From assembly GCF_036840915.1 (NCBI RefSeq), contig NZ_CP085725.1, positions 1,426,001-1,490,000 of the forward strand: DNA of 64,000 bases. Reading direction: 5' to 3'. Source of the DNA: Flavobacterium hankyongi (GTDB lineage Bacteria > Bacteroidota > Bacteroidia > Flavobacteriales > Flavobacteriaceae). This document shows positions 15,997 through 24,922 of this stretch, one piece after another. Under the pieces are notes generated by a model, which worked only from the letters and a program-made list of their open reading frames with translations, did no database searches and was not told where the DNA came from. The position numbers were made by a program, and so were the translations under genes. Position 1 is the first letter of the stretch, and every line of letters begins with the position of its first letter.

Positions 15997-16791
15997 ATGG
16001 AAAAAAACAAAAAAAGTAAAGTAGAATTATCCAAAATTCAATGGACTGGACCAACATGGAATCCTTGGCATGGCTGTGCTAAAGTAAGTGCCGCGTGTAA
16101 ATTTTGCTATATGTTTAGGGATAAAGAGCGTTATGGACAAAACCCAACGACAGTATTGAAATCAAAGACTAGCTTCGATGCCCCACTAAAATGGAAAGAG
16201 CCGCAACTGATATTCACTTGCAGTTGGTCAGATTGGTTCATCAAAGATGCGGATGAATGGAGAAAAGATGCTTGGGAAATCATCAAGAACACTCCAGAAC
16301 ATACTTATCAAATCCTGACCAAAAGACCAGAAAGAATTTTAGAATGTCTTCCAGAAGATTGGGGTGATGGTTATCCGAACGTATGGCTTGGGGTAAGTGT
16401 TGAGAGTGATGCAGAAAAGCACCGAATCGAAACGCTTTCAAAAGTTCCAGCTAGAATCCGATTCTTTTCAGCAGAACCATTAATTGGTGAACTGAACCTA
16501 GAGGATTATTCTGAAATCCTAACACAGAAATTTCATTGGATTATCCTTGGTGGTGAAAGTGGTAACAAAACTGGAAAATACCTATTCAGAGAATGTAAAA
16601 TGGAATGGTTCACAAAGCTGATTGATGTCTCACGACAAACAAATATGAAAGTCTTCGTGAAACAGTTGGGAACGCACTTGGCAGGTGAATTTGGCTTAAA
16701 AGACCGTCACGGGGGCAATATTGAGGAATGGGAAGAATCTTTACAGATTAGGGAATTTCCTGAAAGCATTGAAAAATACAGGGTAGCTTAA
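15997..16791 (+). CDS. DUF5131 family (phage Gp37/Gp68-like) protein
   Basis: 264 aa. The N-terminus carries WNPWHGCAKVSAACKFCY with C27, C34 and C37, a C-x6-C-x2-C cluster like that of radical-SAM proteins, followed by the family motifs TCSWSDWF, ILTKRPER, NVWLGVSVE and ILGGESG. This family is found mainly in phages and mobile elements; its reaction is not established, though an Fe-S/SAM enzyme is suspected. It stands alone between a small acidic gene and the third leader repeat. Length is normal for the family. Confidence 0.85.
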   Translation: MEKNKKSKVELSKIQWTGPTWNPWHGCAKVSAACKFCYMFRDKERYGQNPTTVLKSKTSFDAPLKWKEPQLIFTCSWSDWFIKDADEWRKDAWEIIKNTPEHTYQILTKRPERILECLPEDWGDGYPNVWLGVSVESDAEKHRIETLSKVPARIRFFSAEPLIGELNLEDYSEILTQKFHWIILGGESGNKTGKYLFRECKMEWFTKLIDVSRQTNMKVFVKQLGTHLAGEFGLKDRHGGNIEEWEESLQIREFPESIEKYRVA

Positions 16792-16834
16792 AAGTTCTAA
16801 AAGCCCTATTTCAATACAACGGAGAGGAAAAATC

Positions 16835-16900
16835 CAAAAAAGCTGGCGAGAATCAAATTTTCCTTCTATCCTCGCAGTAATTAAGCAATTCGATTGCTTA
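16835..16900 (+). ncRNA. Conserved leader element, copy 3, with following hairpin
   Basis: caaaaaagctggcgagaatc, then ttccttctatcctcg (to 16874), follows the same layout as copies 1 and 2. A separate perfect stem taagcaat-tcg-attgctta follows at 16882-16900. The next gene starts at 17056, so the untranslated leader would be long (about 155-220 bases). It heads the operon that encodes the Toprim, ATPase and recombinase genes. Confidence 0.5.
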
Positions 16901-17055
16901 TTCATTAAGTTCAAAAATGTGAAAGAAAGGTAATCTTTCACCAAATCAATAAAATATAAATAACTGTTTATCAGTAGAAAGTATTCGGTGAAATATCCGA
17001 ACAGGGATTCTTTTATCCTGATTTAACCTAATTATTAATTTAAAAAATAAGTATT

Positions 17056-17640
17056 ATGAAAAAAAGTTTTTTTGATGAGTTAAACCCAAGAGAGTTTAAC
17101 CTAATGTGTGATTTTATGAATGGTAGAACCGTTGATTTTACGGATGTATATTGGAGAGCGACTTTCATGTCTGGCTTAAGAGATTACTCCAATGAAGAGC
17201 AAAACCATTTTCAAAGGTGGCAAGTTGACAAAGAGGAATTATTTCTAAAACTGGAATCCCATACCAACATTCGTTTAATCGTTTTGATGTCCGCACTCGA
17301 TGAGTTCTGGGATAAAGATGAAGAAATGTACCATGATATGGATATGCAATGTCCATCTTCAAAAGTTCATGAGATTTTAACAGACGATGAAACTCAAAGC
17401 CCAATTTCGTGGAACCCTGAAGTGCAGACCCTAGAAGAATTCATTGATGAAACCATGGAAAATGAATATGATTTCTTTGTCAATATACTGGATTTAAAAG
17501 GAGACTCAAAAGGTATTTGCGCTGTAAAAGAGGAAGATTTAATTGGATTTATGCTATCGATTTCAAATGAGAGATGGTTTGCGAGAATCCAAAGAAATGA
17601 TGGATTTGTCAAAAATGATTTTGTCTCATTTACAAACTAA
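17056..17640 (+). CDS. Acidic protein, first gene of replication/recombination operon
   Basis: A 194 aa, acidic, mostly helical protein with many aromatic residues, no signal peptide and no recognised motif. It opens the rightward series 17056-21804. The 13-bp gap to the Toprim gene and consistent direction point to an operon. The base composition shifts upward in GC from here through the recombinases, unlike the AT-rich defence genes on both sides. Function unknown. Confidence 0.5.
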   Translation: MKKSFFDELNPREFNLMCDFMNGRTVDFTDVYWRATFMSGLRDYSNEEQNHFQRWQVDKEELFLKLESHTNIRLIVLMSALDEFWDKDEEMYHDMDMQCPSSKVHEILTDDETQSPISWNPEVQTLEEFIDETMENEYDFFVNILDLKGDSKGICAVKEEDLIGFMLSISNERWFARIQRNDGFVKNDFVSFTN

Positions 17641-17653
17641 AAGCCTTTTAATT

Positions 17654-18217
17654 ATGGAAACATTGGAATCATTATTTCTGTCTTTCGAGACAGGCATTAG
17701 AAGCAGTAAGGCCATAAAGCCAAAAGAATACCTAAAGGAAATCGGATTGGACTACAACGAGCTTAGAATTGGCTTTAATTCAGGTCAATTCCATCATCGG
17801 GAAAGCCAAACCACCAAAGATGAATTCGAGGCTTTAGGAGTGCTAAAAAAGAGTGATGCCGGGGTAAATAAAGAAGGATTGACAGCCTATACCGTATTTG
17901 GTAGGTATGGGCTGGTCTTCCCCCTACTGAATGAGCAAAATAGGATTGTAAATTTCTTTGCGCTGAGGTTTGACATGGAAACCCAAAGAGAGGAATATCT
18001 CAACGAAACGGGCATCTATCCAAGCCACCCCAATAGAAATACTAAAAGACTCTACCTGACCACAACGGTAATGGAATGCGCCAGCCTACTGCAAAGCAAG
18101 ACATTGGAAAACAGGGATGCCGTTATGGCGATGCACAATGGAAAACTATTAACCCAGCATTTGGAAGCTATCAAATCCCTACATGAACTGGAAGAAATAA
18201 TAATCATTAAAAACTAA
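17654..18217 (+). CDS. Toprim-domain protein (primase-like)
   Basis: 187 aa from the ATG at 17654; the longer frame from 17543 lies inside the previous gene. The C-terminal half has the Toprim layout: RLYLTTTVMECASLL (the glutamate strand-helix), AVMAMHNGKLLTQH, then HELEEIIII. The segment before it (YGLVFPLLNEQNRIVNFFALRF) is the region that precedes Toprim in mobile-element primases. There is no CHC2 zinc finger and the frame ends right after the second Toprim strand, so it is shorter than full primases. It is followed after 4 bp by the ATPase gene and probably works with it in element replication. Confidence 0.6.
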   Translation: METLESLFLSFETGIRSSKAIKPKEYLKEIGLDYNELRIGFNSGQFHHRESQTTKDEFEALGVLKKSDAGVNKEGLTAYTVFGRYGLVFPLLNEQNRIVNFFALRFDMETQREEYLNETGIYPSHPNRNTKRLYLTTTVMECASLLQSKTLENRDAVMAMHNGKLLTQHLEAIKSLHELEEIIIIKN

Positions 18218-18221
18218 AACT

Positions 18222-19346
18222 ATGGAAACCATAAAACTACAATTGCAAAACACTAGACCTGATTTACCAATCAACTTGATTGAACTGCCTGAAGGGGAAA
18301 ACCTAAATACGATGCTGGTCAACTACGGCCCTGAAAGCATTGGAGAATTCTTAAACAATCCAACGGGAGAAGAAGAAAGCAATGTCTTGGAAATCATTGG
18401 GGATTTCAAAATTGGCTTTAAGGGCAGAACGGGGATGTTCTATGTAATCGGAGCCTTACCGATGGATTTGGGAAACCTTAGGGTATCACTCCAAATTGTG
18501 GAAAAGCACAACCAGAAGAAACACCGATTGAAAATTGATTTGTTTGATTTTGTAAATGTCCAGAACCAATGTAGGGAACTCAATGAAAAACAAGGTTTTG
18601 ATGCGAACCTATTGGAAGCCGATTTGATACTTTTTACTGACCTTTTGGAAGAATATAGGGAATCACTATTCAATGAAGAAATGAATCCAGTGACCGACCA
18701 ATATTCGGAGAAAGAGCTTACTCCACAAGCCCATGAAAAAGCAATAGAATTCCTTAAGAATCCTAGGGTATTGCAGAATGTAAGCAAACTATTGGGGCAA
18801 AGCGGGATTGTTGGTGAAGAAGACAATAGGCTTTTGATGTTCATCATCGCAAGCAGCTATAAAATGCCTTATCTGCTTCATGGACTCGTGCAAGGCTCCA
18901 GCGGTGAAGGAAAGAGCCATCTCATCAATGCCATTGCAGATTGCATGCCGCAGGAAGATGTGATGAACATGACCCGAATTACAAGCAAATCCTTATACCA
19001 TTACAAAGAAAAGGAATTGATGAACAAACTGGTGCTGATTCAGGATTTTGATGGACTTGATGAAGACGCACAGTTAGCATTTCGGGAAATGCAGTCGGCC
19101 AAGTTCCTGTCAAGTTCTACGGTTGTCAAAGATATGTTTGGCAATACAAGAGGAAAGATGAAAACGGTTCAAGCTCATTTTTCCAGTCTTACAGCTACTA
19201 CCAAATCCGATGTGTATTTTGACAATATGAGCCGTTCGGTAGTATTGGGAGTGGATGAAAGCCGTGAACAGACGCTTAAAATCATAGAAGCCCAAAACAA
19301 ACGCATTGCTGGGCTTTATGATAAAGAAAGCGAACAACAGGCCTAA
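18222..19346 (+). CDS. P-loop ATPase/helicase-like protein, N-terminal part before in-frame stop
   Basis: 374 aa ending at TAA 19344-19346. It contains a Walker A (GSSGEGKS, residues 225-232) and a Walker B-like LVLIQDFDGLDED (270-282). The same reading frame continues without a break for a further 545 bases (to 19892) with protein-like text, so the natural product is probably one 556 aa protein interrupted by a nonsense codon (gcc taa cag, perhaps from caa or aaa). As read, the ATPase loses its C-terminal domain. In the element it would act with the Toprim protein in replication. Confidence 0.65.
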   Translation: METIKLQLQNTRPDLPINLIELPEGENLNTMLVNYGPESIGEFLNNPTGEEESNVLEIIGDFKIGFKGRTGMFYVIGALPMDLGNLRVSLQIVEKHNQKKHRLKIDLFDFVNVQNQCRELNEKQGFDANLLEADLILFTDLLEEYRESLFNEEMNPVTDQYSEKELTPQAHEKAIEFLKNPRVLQNVSKLLGQSGIVGEEDNRLLMFIIASSYKMPYLLHGLVQGSSGEGKSHLINAIADCMPQEDVMNMTRITSKSLYHYKEKELMNKLVLIQDFDGLDEDAQLAFREMQSAKFLSSSTVVKDMFGNTRGKMKTVQAHFSSLTATTKSDVYFDNMSRSVVLGVDESREQTLKIIEAQNKRIAGLYDKESEQQA

Positions 19347-19892
19347 CAGCTTCTTAGAAACTGCATGCGGGTACTCAAATCCTATGAAGTAGTCAATCCG
19401 TTTGCCAATCAATTGATGTTGCCATTGGAAGCCAAGATGCTTAGAAGACTCAACAGCCATTTCCAGAATTTCGTTTCCCAAATCACTATCCTGAATCAAT
19501 TCAGGAGAAAAATCGATGACAAAGGAAGGTTAATCACAACCAAAGAGGATATTGAAAAAGCGGTTGAGGTTTTCTTCAGCTCGATTGTAATCAAGGTGGA
19601 TGAATTGGATAAAAGCAGCAGACAGTTCTTTGAGCAACTAAAAGGCTATGTAAAGAGCCAACCCAACGGTTCAACTTACAGGTTTACGGCAAGAGAAGTT
19701 CGCCAAAGCCTGAACATGAGCAAGACATCGGCTTTCAAGTATTTTGAATTATTGCAGAAGCTGGAATACATACAAGCCGTGGAAGGTTCTCCCAATAAGG
19801 GATTCAAGTATGTCATTTCCTATTGGGATAATATGGAAAAGATGAAAGCTAAAATCAGGGAAGACTTGAATAATCAGCTAAAACAATTGTAA
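19347..19892 (+). pseudogene. C-terminal part of the ATPase, cut off by stop at 19344
   Basis: In frame with 18222-19346. The text QLLRNCMRVLKSYEVVNPFANQL continues the ATPase naturally, then follows a wing-helix segment (YRFTAREVRQSLNMSKTSAFKYFELLQKLEYIQAVEG, about 19677-19797). The first usable ATG is 19365, but no independent start signal is seen. I treat it as the separated C-terminus of one gene: either a nonsense mutation, a sequencing error, or stop readthrough. Confidence 0.65.
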
Positions 19893-19991
19893 AACACCAA
19901 AAAGAACACTGGAATGCCAGTAAAATAAGGTTATATGATGCTAGTGTTCGATGTTTTTGAAAGTGTGCATAAGGAAAGATTGTAAAACCAA

Positions 19992-20924
19992 ATGATAATG
20001 ACCATGAAAAAGACGATAAAAACACCAGCCTATGAGAACCTTCTTAAAGAGTTTGACAGGTTTGTAAAAGTAAGGAACTACAAACAGGGTCAAAGAGGGA
20101 AAATGTACCAGAATGCAGTAAAGGAGTTTCTCATTTGGCTGGAAGATTCGGGAGTGACCAAGATAAAGGATGTAGACAGCCAAGAGACAATAAGTTATTT
20201 TGAATACCTAATAGCGAGACCCAAACAACGAGGTGAAGGCACTTTGGCCGAGAAGACCATCAAATTTCATTTATTCACTATGGGACTTTTCATGTTGAAC
20301 CTTTTGGAAAACAAGGAAATTGATAAAGAGTTCTACATTCCAACGTACGGAAACGGGATTCAGAATCCGAGAAACATACTTTCAACTGTTGAGGTTAAAA
20401 TGCTCTTCGATAACTGTACATCTGAAATTGAAAGAGCTTTGTTGTCAGTTGCCTATGGCTGTGGTCTTAGAAGGTCTGAAATTGAGAAACTGGATGTCAA
20501 AGACGTACAACTCACAAGTGGAATGCTGATGGTCCGTAAGGGAAAAGGTAGCAAGAGACGTGAAGTCCCTATGAGTGACTCGGTTCTTAAATGCTTAAAG
20601 CAATACATTACTGAAGAACGGTATCAGAAACTGATAGGTAGAAACCAGTTGGAAGAGGCTCTTTTTGTCAATGCCAGAGGAAAAAGAGCAAGTGGTGAAA
20701 TCCTCAATGATATGCTGAAAAGGATTATCGAGCAAACAGATAATTATGAGCTGATTCAAAAAGACATCTCGCTCCATTGTCTTCGCCATAGTATTGCCAG
20801 TCATCTTTCCGATAATGATGCAGGTATTGAATTTATTAGGCGTTTCCTTGGTCATTCTGAAATCAATACCACCTACATATATGCCATTAAGAACAAAAAG
20901 CGAAAGCCAGTAGTAACCTTTTAA
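19992..20924 (+). CDS. Tyrosine recombinase/integrase
   Basis: 310 aa; the start could also be ATG 20001 or 20004. The N-terminal SAM-like core-binding domain (about 15-110) is followed by a catalytic domain with Arg I in YGCGLRRSEIEKL, the LHCLRHSIASHL box (His-x-x-Arg), LGHSEINTTYIY with the GH pair and the nucleophile Tyr. All catalytic residues appear present. It is encoded 11 bp before a second recombinase, a bipartite module seen in Bacteroidota transposable elements. It probably integrates and excises the element. An inverted pair gaacact/agtgttc lies just upstream (19904-19949). Confidence 0.9.
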   Translation: MIMTMKKTIKTPAYENLLKEFDRFVKVRNYKQGQRGKMYQNAVKEFLIWLEDSGVTKIKDVDSQETISYFEYLIARPKQRGEGTLAEKTIKFHLFTMGLFMLNLLENKEIDKEFYIPTYGNGIQNPRNILSTVEVKMLFDNCTSEIERALLSVAYGCGLRRSEIEKLDVKDVQLTSGMLMVRKGKGSKRREVPMSDSVLKCLKQYITEERYQKLIGRNQLEEALFVNARGKRASGEILNDMLKRIIEQTDNYELIQKDISLHCLRHSIASHLSDNDAGIEFIRRFLGHSEINTTYIYAIKNKKRKPVVTF

Positions 20925-20934
20925 AATCAAGCTT

Positions 20935-21804
20935 ATGGAAAAAATCAAATTAGAGGATTATCTAAAACAGCGATTGGCAGATAAAACAGCCCAGAGCTAT
21001 CTTTTCACTATCAATAATTTTATCAAGACCAATCCCAAGTGTAAACGATATAAGTTTCACGATATCATCAACTATATGGATGAGGTTACGCAGAAACAAT
21101 CCAATACCCAATACAGAATCCGAATCCTATCAGCCATTAAAAAGTACTACGAGTATCTGGTGATGACTGGAGTAAGAAAAGACCATCCCTGCAAAAAACT
21201 GAATATTAAAAACAGAAGCAATCAGGATATCCAATTACAGGATTTGTTTAGCAGCGAAGAATTGCAATTGCTACTACAAAGGGAAAACCGCTATTGGTTT
21301 TTGGAATCCCGAAACAATGTGCTTTTGTCGCTTTTAATTTATCAAGGTCTTACCAGTGAAGAAATCACGAACCTTGAATTAAAAGACATTGATTTGGAAA
21401 ACGGGACCATATATATCAAAGCATCTAATACCCTTAACAGAAGAACCCTTGAACTCCTCAACAAGCAAATACTTCCATTATCCAAATACATTGAGGAGGT
21501 TAGACAAAAAATGCTTCGTTGCAATACTGATAAGCTCATTTTAAATAAGCTTGGAAAACCGATTTCGGTTGATGGCATTCATTCGATTATCGAACCATTA
21601 AAGACTTTGTTTCCAGACAGGAAATTGAATCCGCAAACTATTCGAATGAGTGTGATTTGTAATTGGCTGAATGAAAAAAAATATGATTTGGTAAAGGTTC
21701 AGGAATTGGCTGGACATAAATGGCCTGGGACAACTGAGAAATATATCCGAGTTGATGTAAATGCAGAAAGGGAATTGATAAATAGGTATTTTCCCCTGAT
21801 TTAG
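20935..21804 (+). CDS. Second tyrosine recombinase, catalytic residues altered
   Basis: 289 aa with the same two-domain fold as its neighbour, but the Arg I box reads YQGLTSEEITNLE instead of G-L-R-x-S-E, and the His-x-Leu-Arg box reads NPQTIRMSVICNWL, so Arg I and the first His are missing. The later ELAGHKWPGTTEKYIRV keeps GH and a Tyr. It may be an accessory subunit that pairs with the active recombinase, as known in multi-recombinase elements, not an independent enzyme. Last gene of the operon; the att-like motif B starts 15 bases after its stop. Confidence 0.8.
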   Translation: MEKIKLEDYLKQRLADKTAQSYLFTINNFIKTNPKCKRYKFHDIINYMDEVTQKQSNTQYRIRILSAIKKYYEYLVMTGVRKDHPCKKLNIKNRSNQDIQLQDLFSSEELQLLLQRENRYWFLESRNNVLLSLLIYQGLTSEEITNLELKDIDLENGTIYIKASNTLNRRTLELLNKQILPLSKYIEEVRQKMLRCNTDKLILNKLGKPISVDGIHSIIEPLKTLFPDRKLNPQTIRMSVICNWLNEKKYDLVKVQELAGHKWPGTTEKYIRVDVNAERELINRYFPLI

Positions 21805-21818
21805 ACTTATAGTATATC

Positions 21819-21863
21819 ACTAAATTTAGTTACTAAGAAAATCATTATAAATAGGGATTGTTT
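21819..21863 (+). repeat. att-like motif B (direct repeat of 2243-2287)
   Basis: actaaatttagtta, 22 bases, then ggattgttt: the same blocks and spacing as 2243-2287, with 34 of 45 positions identical by hand count. It lies directly downstream of the recombinase genes, where attachment sites often are. Alternative: a shared promoter or operator, since both copies also lie upstream of a rightward nuclease-type gene. Confidence 0.45.
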
Positions 21864-21922
21864 GATATTTGGTTTTATAATACATTACACATGAAATTAT
21901 TATTAACCAATTAAAAAAATAT

Positions 21923-23356
21923 ATGAATGAAAATTTACCACAAGTTCAGGATTCAAGTAATAATAGCTTAATACAATTGAAGGAATTTGAATCTGGATTA
22001 AAACAAGTATTAAGTTTGCATTCGCTACCAAGTGAAGGTGTATTTGTAGATATTCCAGAAAGAGTTAATGTCTTTAAAAATCTTGATTCAGTTTTAGCTC
22101 AAATTTCAGTTGATGAAAAAGGTCAATCTCTCTATCTATCTAAATTTATTGCAAGTACTGCATCAGGCTTATTTGATGCTTCTTTAAATTATTTGTGGGA
22201 TGAAACCATTTTGCAGATTAGGAAAAGAGTTTCACAATATGATATTGAGTTTTTTTATGATAATGCTGTAACTGAAGACAGGAGAAAGCGCTTAAAAGAT
22301 GAAAATGATTTAAATAAAGTTGATGATTACGATTTAATACGAGGTGCAAAAGAAATAGGATTGATTTCCGATTTAGGGTTTAAGCATCTTGAATATATTA
22401 ATTATATGAGAAATTGGGCAAGCGCAGCTCATCCAAATAATAGTGAGATAACTGGACTTCAGTTGGTTTCTTGGCTTGAAACTTGTATAAAAGAAGTAAT
22501 AACGCTACCAATTTCTAACGTTACAATTAGAATAAAGCAGTTACTGCAAGGAGTTAAGAATACAGTAATTTCAAATAGTGATGCTCAAGAAATAGCTGTC
22601 TTTACAACCAGTTTAACACAAGAGCAGATAAATAACTTAGCATCTGGTTTTTTTGGAATATATGTAAAACCCGAAACTGAGAGTCAAACGCATCAAAATA
22701 TTAATAAGCTTTTGCCTGAAATATGGGGAAGAGTTGATGAGGATGTGAAACAAACTTTTGGCCTTAAGTATGCCCATTTTACGGCTAACAATAGTCAAGA
22801 TGAGAAAAGACTTTCTAGACAATTTTTACAAATTGTTGGAGCGGAAAGTTATATTCCTGATGATTTGCGAGCTATAGAAATAGACAATACAATTAACAAC
22901 TTGCTATCAGCCCATAGAGGCTTTAATAATTTTTATAATGAACCTGCTTTTGCACGTCAGTTACAAAGAATTATAGGTCAACCTATCAAAGTACCTAAAT
23001 CTGTTGAGAAGAAATTTATTATTGCAATTGTAGAAACATTTCTCACAAATGGCAATGGAGTTGCTGTAAGTGCTAATGATATTTATACAGAAATATTGTC
23101 AAATCTTGATTCACATCAAGCCAATATTGCAATTCTATCTTTTACTGATACGAGAATAAGCAGTAGGTTACAGTTTACACTTTCTCAAAGGAAATTTCAG
23201 CAATTAATTGAAATTGTGAAACCAAGCATTACTTCACCACCTGTAAATGATTTAATTAATTATATTCAAAATGATTACAAAGGAAAGCCTCAATTCTTAA
23301 TGAACGATAAAACTGTAAAAACCTCTGTAGAAAATTTGAGAACACTTTTAAGATAA
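21923..23356 (+). CDS. HEPN-motif protein paired with Mrr-like nuclease
   Basis: A 477 aa soluble, helical protein. Residues 160-195 read YMRNWASAAHPNNSEITGLQLVSWLETCIKEVI: R163-N-x5-H170 is the R-N-x-H signature of HEPN RNases at the usual place between two helices. Residues 60-150 form the preceding helices; the C-terminal 270 residues are all-alpha and unrecognised, perhaps a sensor. The nuclease gene follows after 18 bp. I do not know a named system with this pair. It lies just outside the integrase end of the element, a common site for defence genes. Confidence 0.55.
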   Translation: MNENLPQVQDSSNNSLIQLKEFESGLKQVLSLHSLPSEGVFVDIPERVNVFKNLDSVLAQISVDEKGQSLYLSKFIASTASGLFDASLNYLWDETILQIRKRVSQYDIEFFYDNAVTEDRRKRLKDENDLNKVDDYDLIRGAKEIGLISDLGFKHLEYINYMRNWASAAHPNNSEITGLQLVSWLETCIKEVITLPISNVTIRIKQLLQGVKNTVISNSDAQEIAVFTTSLTQEQINNLASGFFGIYVKPETESQTHQNINKLLPEIWGRVDEDVKQTFGLKYAHFTANNSQDEKRLSRQFLQIVGAESYIPDDLRAIEIDNTINNLLSAHRGFNNFYNEPAFARQLQRIIGQPIKVPKSVEKKFIIAIVETFLTNGNGVAVSANDIYTEILSNLDSHQANIAILSFTDTRISSRLQFTLSQRKFQQLIEIVKPSITSPPVNDLINYIQNDYKGKPQFLMNDKTVKTSVENLRTLLR

Positions 23357-23374
23357 GGCTTTAAAGAAAATAAA

Positions 23375-24424
23375 ATGAAATACAAAGTTGAGGATATAGA
23401 TTTTAAAAATGTTTCACCAAGAGGTTTTGAAAACTTGTGTTATGACTTATTAGTTCAATATAATTTCCACAATCTTATTTGGAGAGAGGGAGGCGCTGAT
23501 AATGGACGAGATATAGAAGCAAGTTATAATTTTGCTAATCCAATAAACAATGTTGAAACAAAATGGTTTTTTGAATGTAAACATTATTCAAATGGAGTTC
23601 CAGTCAATGAATTGACTTCTAAAATAGCGTGGGCTGATGCTGAACAACCAAATTATCTTGTTTTTTTTATTAGTTCATATCTAACAAACGCGACACGAAC
23701 TTGGTTAGAAATGATACAATCGCAAAAGAGTTACAAAATAATTACAGTAGAAGGTGAAGAAATTAAAAATAAAATAGTAAAATATTCAGACTTAGTTGAA
23801 CGATATTTTTCTCAAAACCAATACGAAGATTTATTTAGAAGCATAAAAGATTTTAAAGTCAAATTTGGTATTAAGCCAAGTTATGAAGTTTTAAAAGAAA
23901 TTATTGAGAACATAGATTATTCAAAGCTTGAAATTGAAGATTTTGGATTTATTATTGTTAACTTTTATATGCAGTATAACTTATTTGATTTAGCGGGTGA
24001 ATATACAGGTAATTTTGATATTACAATTATTGACAAGATTCTAGCTCATCTTAAGCAAATAATTACTAATGATGAATTGAATTCATTTAATAAATATAAA
24101 AATGATTTTGATGTATTAGGTGGTGTTGGATTTCTTGACGAAATGGAAAATATTGGATATTTAGACGAGGAAGATGAAGTTGGAAACTTTAATTTTCAAT
24201 TTTATCATTTACATCTATTTCCAAGTAAAGAAACTGAGAATTGGAAAGTTGGACTTTACGTTTTTGTAATTTTTGAAGATGTTGCATTTGAAATTTTTAA
24301 TGACGATGAGACTCAGATAAGAATCATAAACGATTTCAATCCTGATAAAATTTCTGAAATTGCAATTAATAAAAGTGGAACAATTATAGAAGACTACAAA
24401 AGTTATTTAGAAATTTTTGAGTAA
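23375..24424 (+). CDS. Mrr-like PD-(D/E)XK restriction endonuclease
   Basis: 349 aa. The N-terminal 150 residues are an Mrr-type nuclease: SPRGFENLCYDLLVQYNF, GGADNGRDIEA with D46, and KWFFECKHYSNGVPVNEL with E67-C-K69, then YLVFFISSYLT. The catalytic set D...E-x-K looks intact. The C-terminal 200 residues are acidic with no known motif, likely a recognition or regulatory domain. It is coupled to the upstream HEPN protein; together they could form a DNA-plus-RNA-targeting defence module (inference). Confidence 0.75.
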   Translation: MKYKVEDIDFKNVSPRGFENLCYDLLVQYNFHNLIWREGGADNGRDIEASYNFANPINNVETKWFFECKHYSNGVPVNELTSKIAWADAEQPNYLVFFISSYLTNATRTWLEMIQSQKSYKIITVEGEEIKNKIVKYSDLVERYFSQNQYEDLFRSIKDFKVKFGIKPSYEVLKEIIENIDYSKLEIEDFGFIIVNFYMQYNLFDLAGEYTGNFDITIIDKILAHLKQIITNDELNSFNKYKNDFDVLGGVGFLDEMENIGYLDEEDEVGNFNFQFYHLHLFPSKETENWKVGLYVFVIFEDVAFEIFNDDETQIRIINDFNPDKISEIAINKSGTIIEDYKSYLEIFE

Positions 24425-24481
24425 AAGTATCAGATTTTAGAGTCAATAAGTGTGGTGCTATATTTTAATAACTTAACTGGG

Positions 24482-24922
24482 TTAGTGTTTTAAAACTTCC
24501 AAAACTTTACACAAATCTACTTTTAACAACTCTACCCTAGAATCTCTCTTGAATGCGGTTGGTTTATTAGTTTTGGTTCTGCTAATTTTATATATTTCTA
24601 AACTTTCTTTATCAATAACGAAAGCTTCTTTTACTGATTGCATATTTTCCATTAATTCAGATAATTTCCTAGCATCATCTTTTACTTTACCGGCATTACA
24701 TATTTCAATTAGCAAAACAGCTTCTGCTGGAATTCCTCTTATCGTCTTGTAAACAGTTAAATCTGGAATTTTAGGACTTTTAGGTTTGAGAGAAAGCTCG
24801 GGTAAAGCAATAAAATTCCTGTAGCTTTTAACCTCAACCATTTTTTTCATTAAATCATAAATTACATAGGATATGATTTGCTGATGTCTAAAGTCATTTC
24901 CTGGACCACTTAATCCTGCCAT
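24482..24922 (-). CDS. Uma2-like (PD-(D/E)XK superfamily) protein
   Basis: 146 aa. The layout HQQIISYVIYDL, PELSLKPKSPKIPDLTVYK (with the PD), AVLLIEICNAGKVKDDARKLSELM (with E) and VKEAFVID matches Uma2-family proteins, a nuclease-fold group of uncertain activity. The lysine expected after the glutamate is replaced here by cysteine (EIC), so catalysis is doubtful. Single gene facing the HEPN/Mrr pair. It is somewhat shorter than usual Uma2 proteins (about 190 aa). Confidence 0.5.
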   Translation of the reverse strand: MAGLSGPGNDFRHQQIISYVIYDLMKKMVEVKSYRNFIALPELSLKPKSPKIPDLTVYKTIRGIPAEAVLLIEICNAGKVKDDARKLSELMENMQSVKEAFVIDKESLEIYKISRTKTNKPTAFKRDSRVELLKVDLCKVLEVLKH

